From the NCBI GenBank assembly GCA_023386765.1, contig JAEWJD010000128.1, forward strand, positions 1-8,402: a stretch of 8,402 nt of DNA, read 5' to 3'. A model generated the notes under the pieces. The model was not told the origin of the DNA, did not search any database, and saw nothing but the letters and a program-made list of their open reading frames with translations. How positions within the stretch are numbered: the stretch's first letter is position 1; each line of letters starts with the position of its first letter. This document shows, in pieces, positions 8,046 to 8,402 of this stretch. The translations under genes and the position numbers were made by a program. This DNA is from Pseudomonadota bacterium. GTDB taxonomy: Bacteria > Pseudomonadota > Gammaproteobacteria > Burkholderiales > Burkholderiaceae_B.

Positions 8046-8129
8046 CTAGGTTAAGCGCGTCCCTTCCTCCGCCAGCGGCTTCAGAAAACCAAAAAAATAA
8101 AAATAAAAAGCGGGGGACGCGAATTTCAT
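8046..8129 (-). CDS. aroG leader peptide (27 residues, Phe/Tyr-rich)
   Basis: A short ORF from ATG (8129) to TAG (8046), immediately followed by a second stop TAA, encodes 27 residues. It begins MKFASPAFYFYFFGFL and finishes with a hydrophilic tail containing EEGTRLT. Residues 8-15 are FYFYFFGF, encoded only by UUU (Phe), UAU (Tyr) and one GGU. The coding genes here strongly prefer C-ending codons, so this is not ordinary protein-coding composition. Like PheL (pheA leader) and the pheST leader, its product is probably unimportant and its translation is the sensor. No good Shine-Dalgarno is seen (only AGAG about 9 bases upstream). The message may start at or next to the ATG. A different frame over the same DNA gives a 60-residue ORF, which I reject. 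Confidence 0.8.
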   Translation of the reverse strand: MKFASPAFYFYFFGFLKPLAEEGTRLT

Positions 8130-8137
8130 AGGGAAAA

Positions 8138-8166
8138 ACTCTAGCACAAAAAAAACCGCGCGTCAT
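8138..8166 (-). promoter_or_regulatory. Candidate promoter of the aroG leader
   Basis: On the minus strand ATGACG (8166-8161; 4 of 6 to the -35), a 17-base spacer and TAGAGT (8143-8138; 4 of 6 to the -10) carry an extended -10 TG one base before the -10. Eight bases later comes the leader ATG, whose A is the first purine, so transcription may begin at or just before the start codon. The -35 lies in the loop of the tldD terminator and the spacer covers that terminator's T-run, so the two elements share DNA. Confidence 0.5.
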
Positions 8167-8176
8167 CTACGCGGTT
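8148..8176 (-). terminator. Intrinsic terminator of tldD
   Basis: On the minus strand AACCGCG / CGCGGTT form a 7-base stem with a 9-base loop, followed by eight T (A-run 8148-8155 on the + strand). It begins 17 bases past the tldD stop. It should insulate aroG from tldD transcription. Confidence 0.88.
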
Positions 8177-8192
8177 GCGGGCAGCGGCCTTC

Positions 8193-8402
8193 TCAGGCCG
8201 TGCCGCCCACCGTCAAACCCTTCATGCGCAGGGTCGGCATACCCACCCCGACCGGCACGCTCTGGCCTTCCTTGCCGCAGGTGCCCACCCCGGAATCCAG
8301 GCGCATGTCGTTGCCGATCATGTCGACCCGCGTCATGGCGTCCGGCCCGTTGCCAATGAGCGTGGCGCCCTTGACCGGATAGGTCACCTTGCCGTTCTCG
8401 AT
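8193..8402 (-). CDS. tldD: TldD metalloprotease, C-terminal 69 codons (5' part outside window)
   Basis: C-terminal end of TldD, the partner of TldE (PmbA) in a zinc metalloprotease known from microcin B17 maturation and CcdA degradation in E. coli. Only the last 69 codons are present, ending in TGA at 8195-8193. The reading enters as IENGKVTYPVKGATLIG and contains the highly conserved tail MIGNDMRLDSGVGTCGKEGQ, then SVPVGVGMPTLRMKGLTVGG, ending GGTA, as in E. coli TldD. The zinc-binding HExxxH region lies upstream, outside the window. A small hairpin (CGGCCT-TCTC-AGGCCG on the + strand, 8185-8200) spans the stop codon, and the intrinsic terminator follows. Confidence 0.95.
   Translation of the reverse strand: MENGKVTYPVKGATLIGNGPDAMTRVDMIGNDMRLDSGVGTCGKEGQSVPVGVGMPTLRMKGLTVGGTA

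Larger units (their letters stand above)
7998..8129 (-). promoter_or_regulatory. Phe/Tyr transcription attenuator in the aroG leader
   Basis: The leader RNA can form three competing pairings (minus-strand coordinates). Segment 1 with 2: CGCGUCCC (8121-8114) pairs with GGGACGCG (8063-8056), extended by CCGC (8113-8110) with GCGG (8072-8069) across a 5-base bulge. Segment 2 with 3, the antiterminator: CGCUGGCGG (8077-8069) pairs with CCGCCAGCG (8023-8015), 9 perfect pairs. Segment 3 with 4: the terminator at 8027-7998. Segments 1 and 2 flank the Phe/Tyr codon run of the leader peptide. The inferred mechanism is that a ribosome stalled on uncharged tRNA-Phe or tRNA-Tyr masks segment 1, frees segment 2 to pair with 3, and allows aroG transcription. 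Complete translation lets the terminator form. The pairings are read directly from sequence; their use in the cell is inference from known pheA, pheST and trp attenuators. Confidence 0.82.

Noticed and set aside
8083..8110. AT-rich island suggesting foreign DNA or a mobile element boundary
   Set aside because: The A/T richness is fully explained by the UUU and UAU codons of the leader peptide; no flanking repeats or transposase are seen.
7984..8166. A 60-residue minus-strand ORF, also Phe-rich, covering the aroG leader
   Set aside because: It is another frame of the same T-rich DNA. It begins inside the tldD terminator loop, upstream of the likely transcription start, reads through the attenuator terminator and has no plausible ribosome site. 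The 27-codon frame has the FYFYFFGF run and tandem stops placed correctly before the terminator.

Overview
The window is GC-rich, densely packed bacterial chromosome. The proteins and the codon bias fit a beta-proteobacterium of the order Burkholderiales, perhaps an Alcaligenaceae member (Bordetella/Achromobacter type). That placement is inferred from protein character and gene company, not from a search. All genes are ordinary chromosomal metabolism. I see no insertion sequence, phage, CRISPR array, tRNA or rRNA.

Layout, left to right. (1) 1-1308, + strand: the 3' part of pntB, the beta subunit of proton-translocating NAD(P) transhydrogenase. (2) 1305-5170, - strand: glcD, glcE and glcF, a tight operon (gaps of 11 and 12 bases) for the three-subunit glycolate oxidase. 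Its last gene converges on pntB so closely that the two stop codons overlap. (3) 5327-6730, - strand: a separate FAD-linked oxidase of the cytochrome-type D-lactate dehydrogenase/GlcD family, closed by a clear intrinsic terminator. (4) 6830-7903, - strand: aroG, a class I DAHP synthase, the first enzyme of aromatic amino acid synthesis. (5) 7904-8192: a gene-poor stretch holding an apparent transcription attenuator for aroG and the terminator of tldD. (6) 8193-8402, - strand: the last 69 codons of tldD.

The most interesting element is the aroG leader. An unlisted 27-codon ORF (8129-8046, - strand) carries the run FYFYFFGF, all UUU and UAU codons in a genome that prefers C-ending codons. It ends in tandem stops (UAG UAA). 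A strong intrinsic terminator follows 18 bases later, still about 95 bases before the aroG start. Three mutually exclusive RNA pairings can be drawn by eye: leader segment 1 with segment 2 (8 + 4 bp), segment 2 with the 5' arm of the terminator (9 bp), and the terminator itself (11 bp). This is the classic ribosome-mediated attenuation layout, here predicted to sense charged tRNA-Phe and tRNA-Tyr. AroG keeps every residue I could align to the E. coli AroG phenylalanine site, so enzyme feedback and attenuation would act on the same step.

Together the genes cover redox balance (transhydrogenase), 2-hydroxy acid oxidation feeding the respiratory chain (glycolate and probably D-lactate or a relative), and entry to the shikimate pathway. 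No regulator gene for any of them lies in the window.
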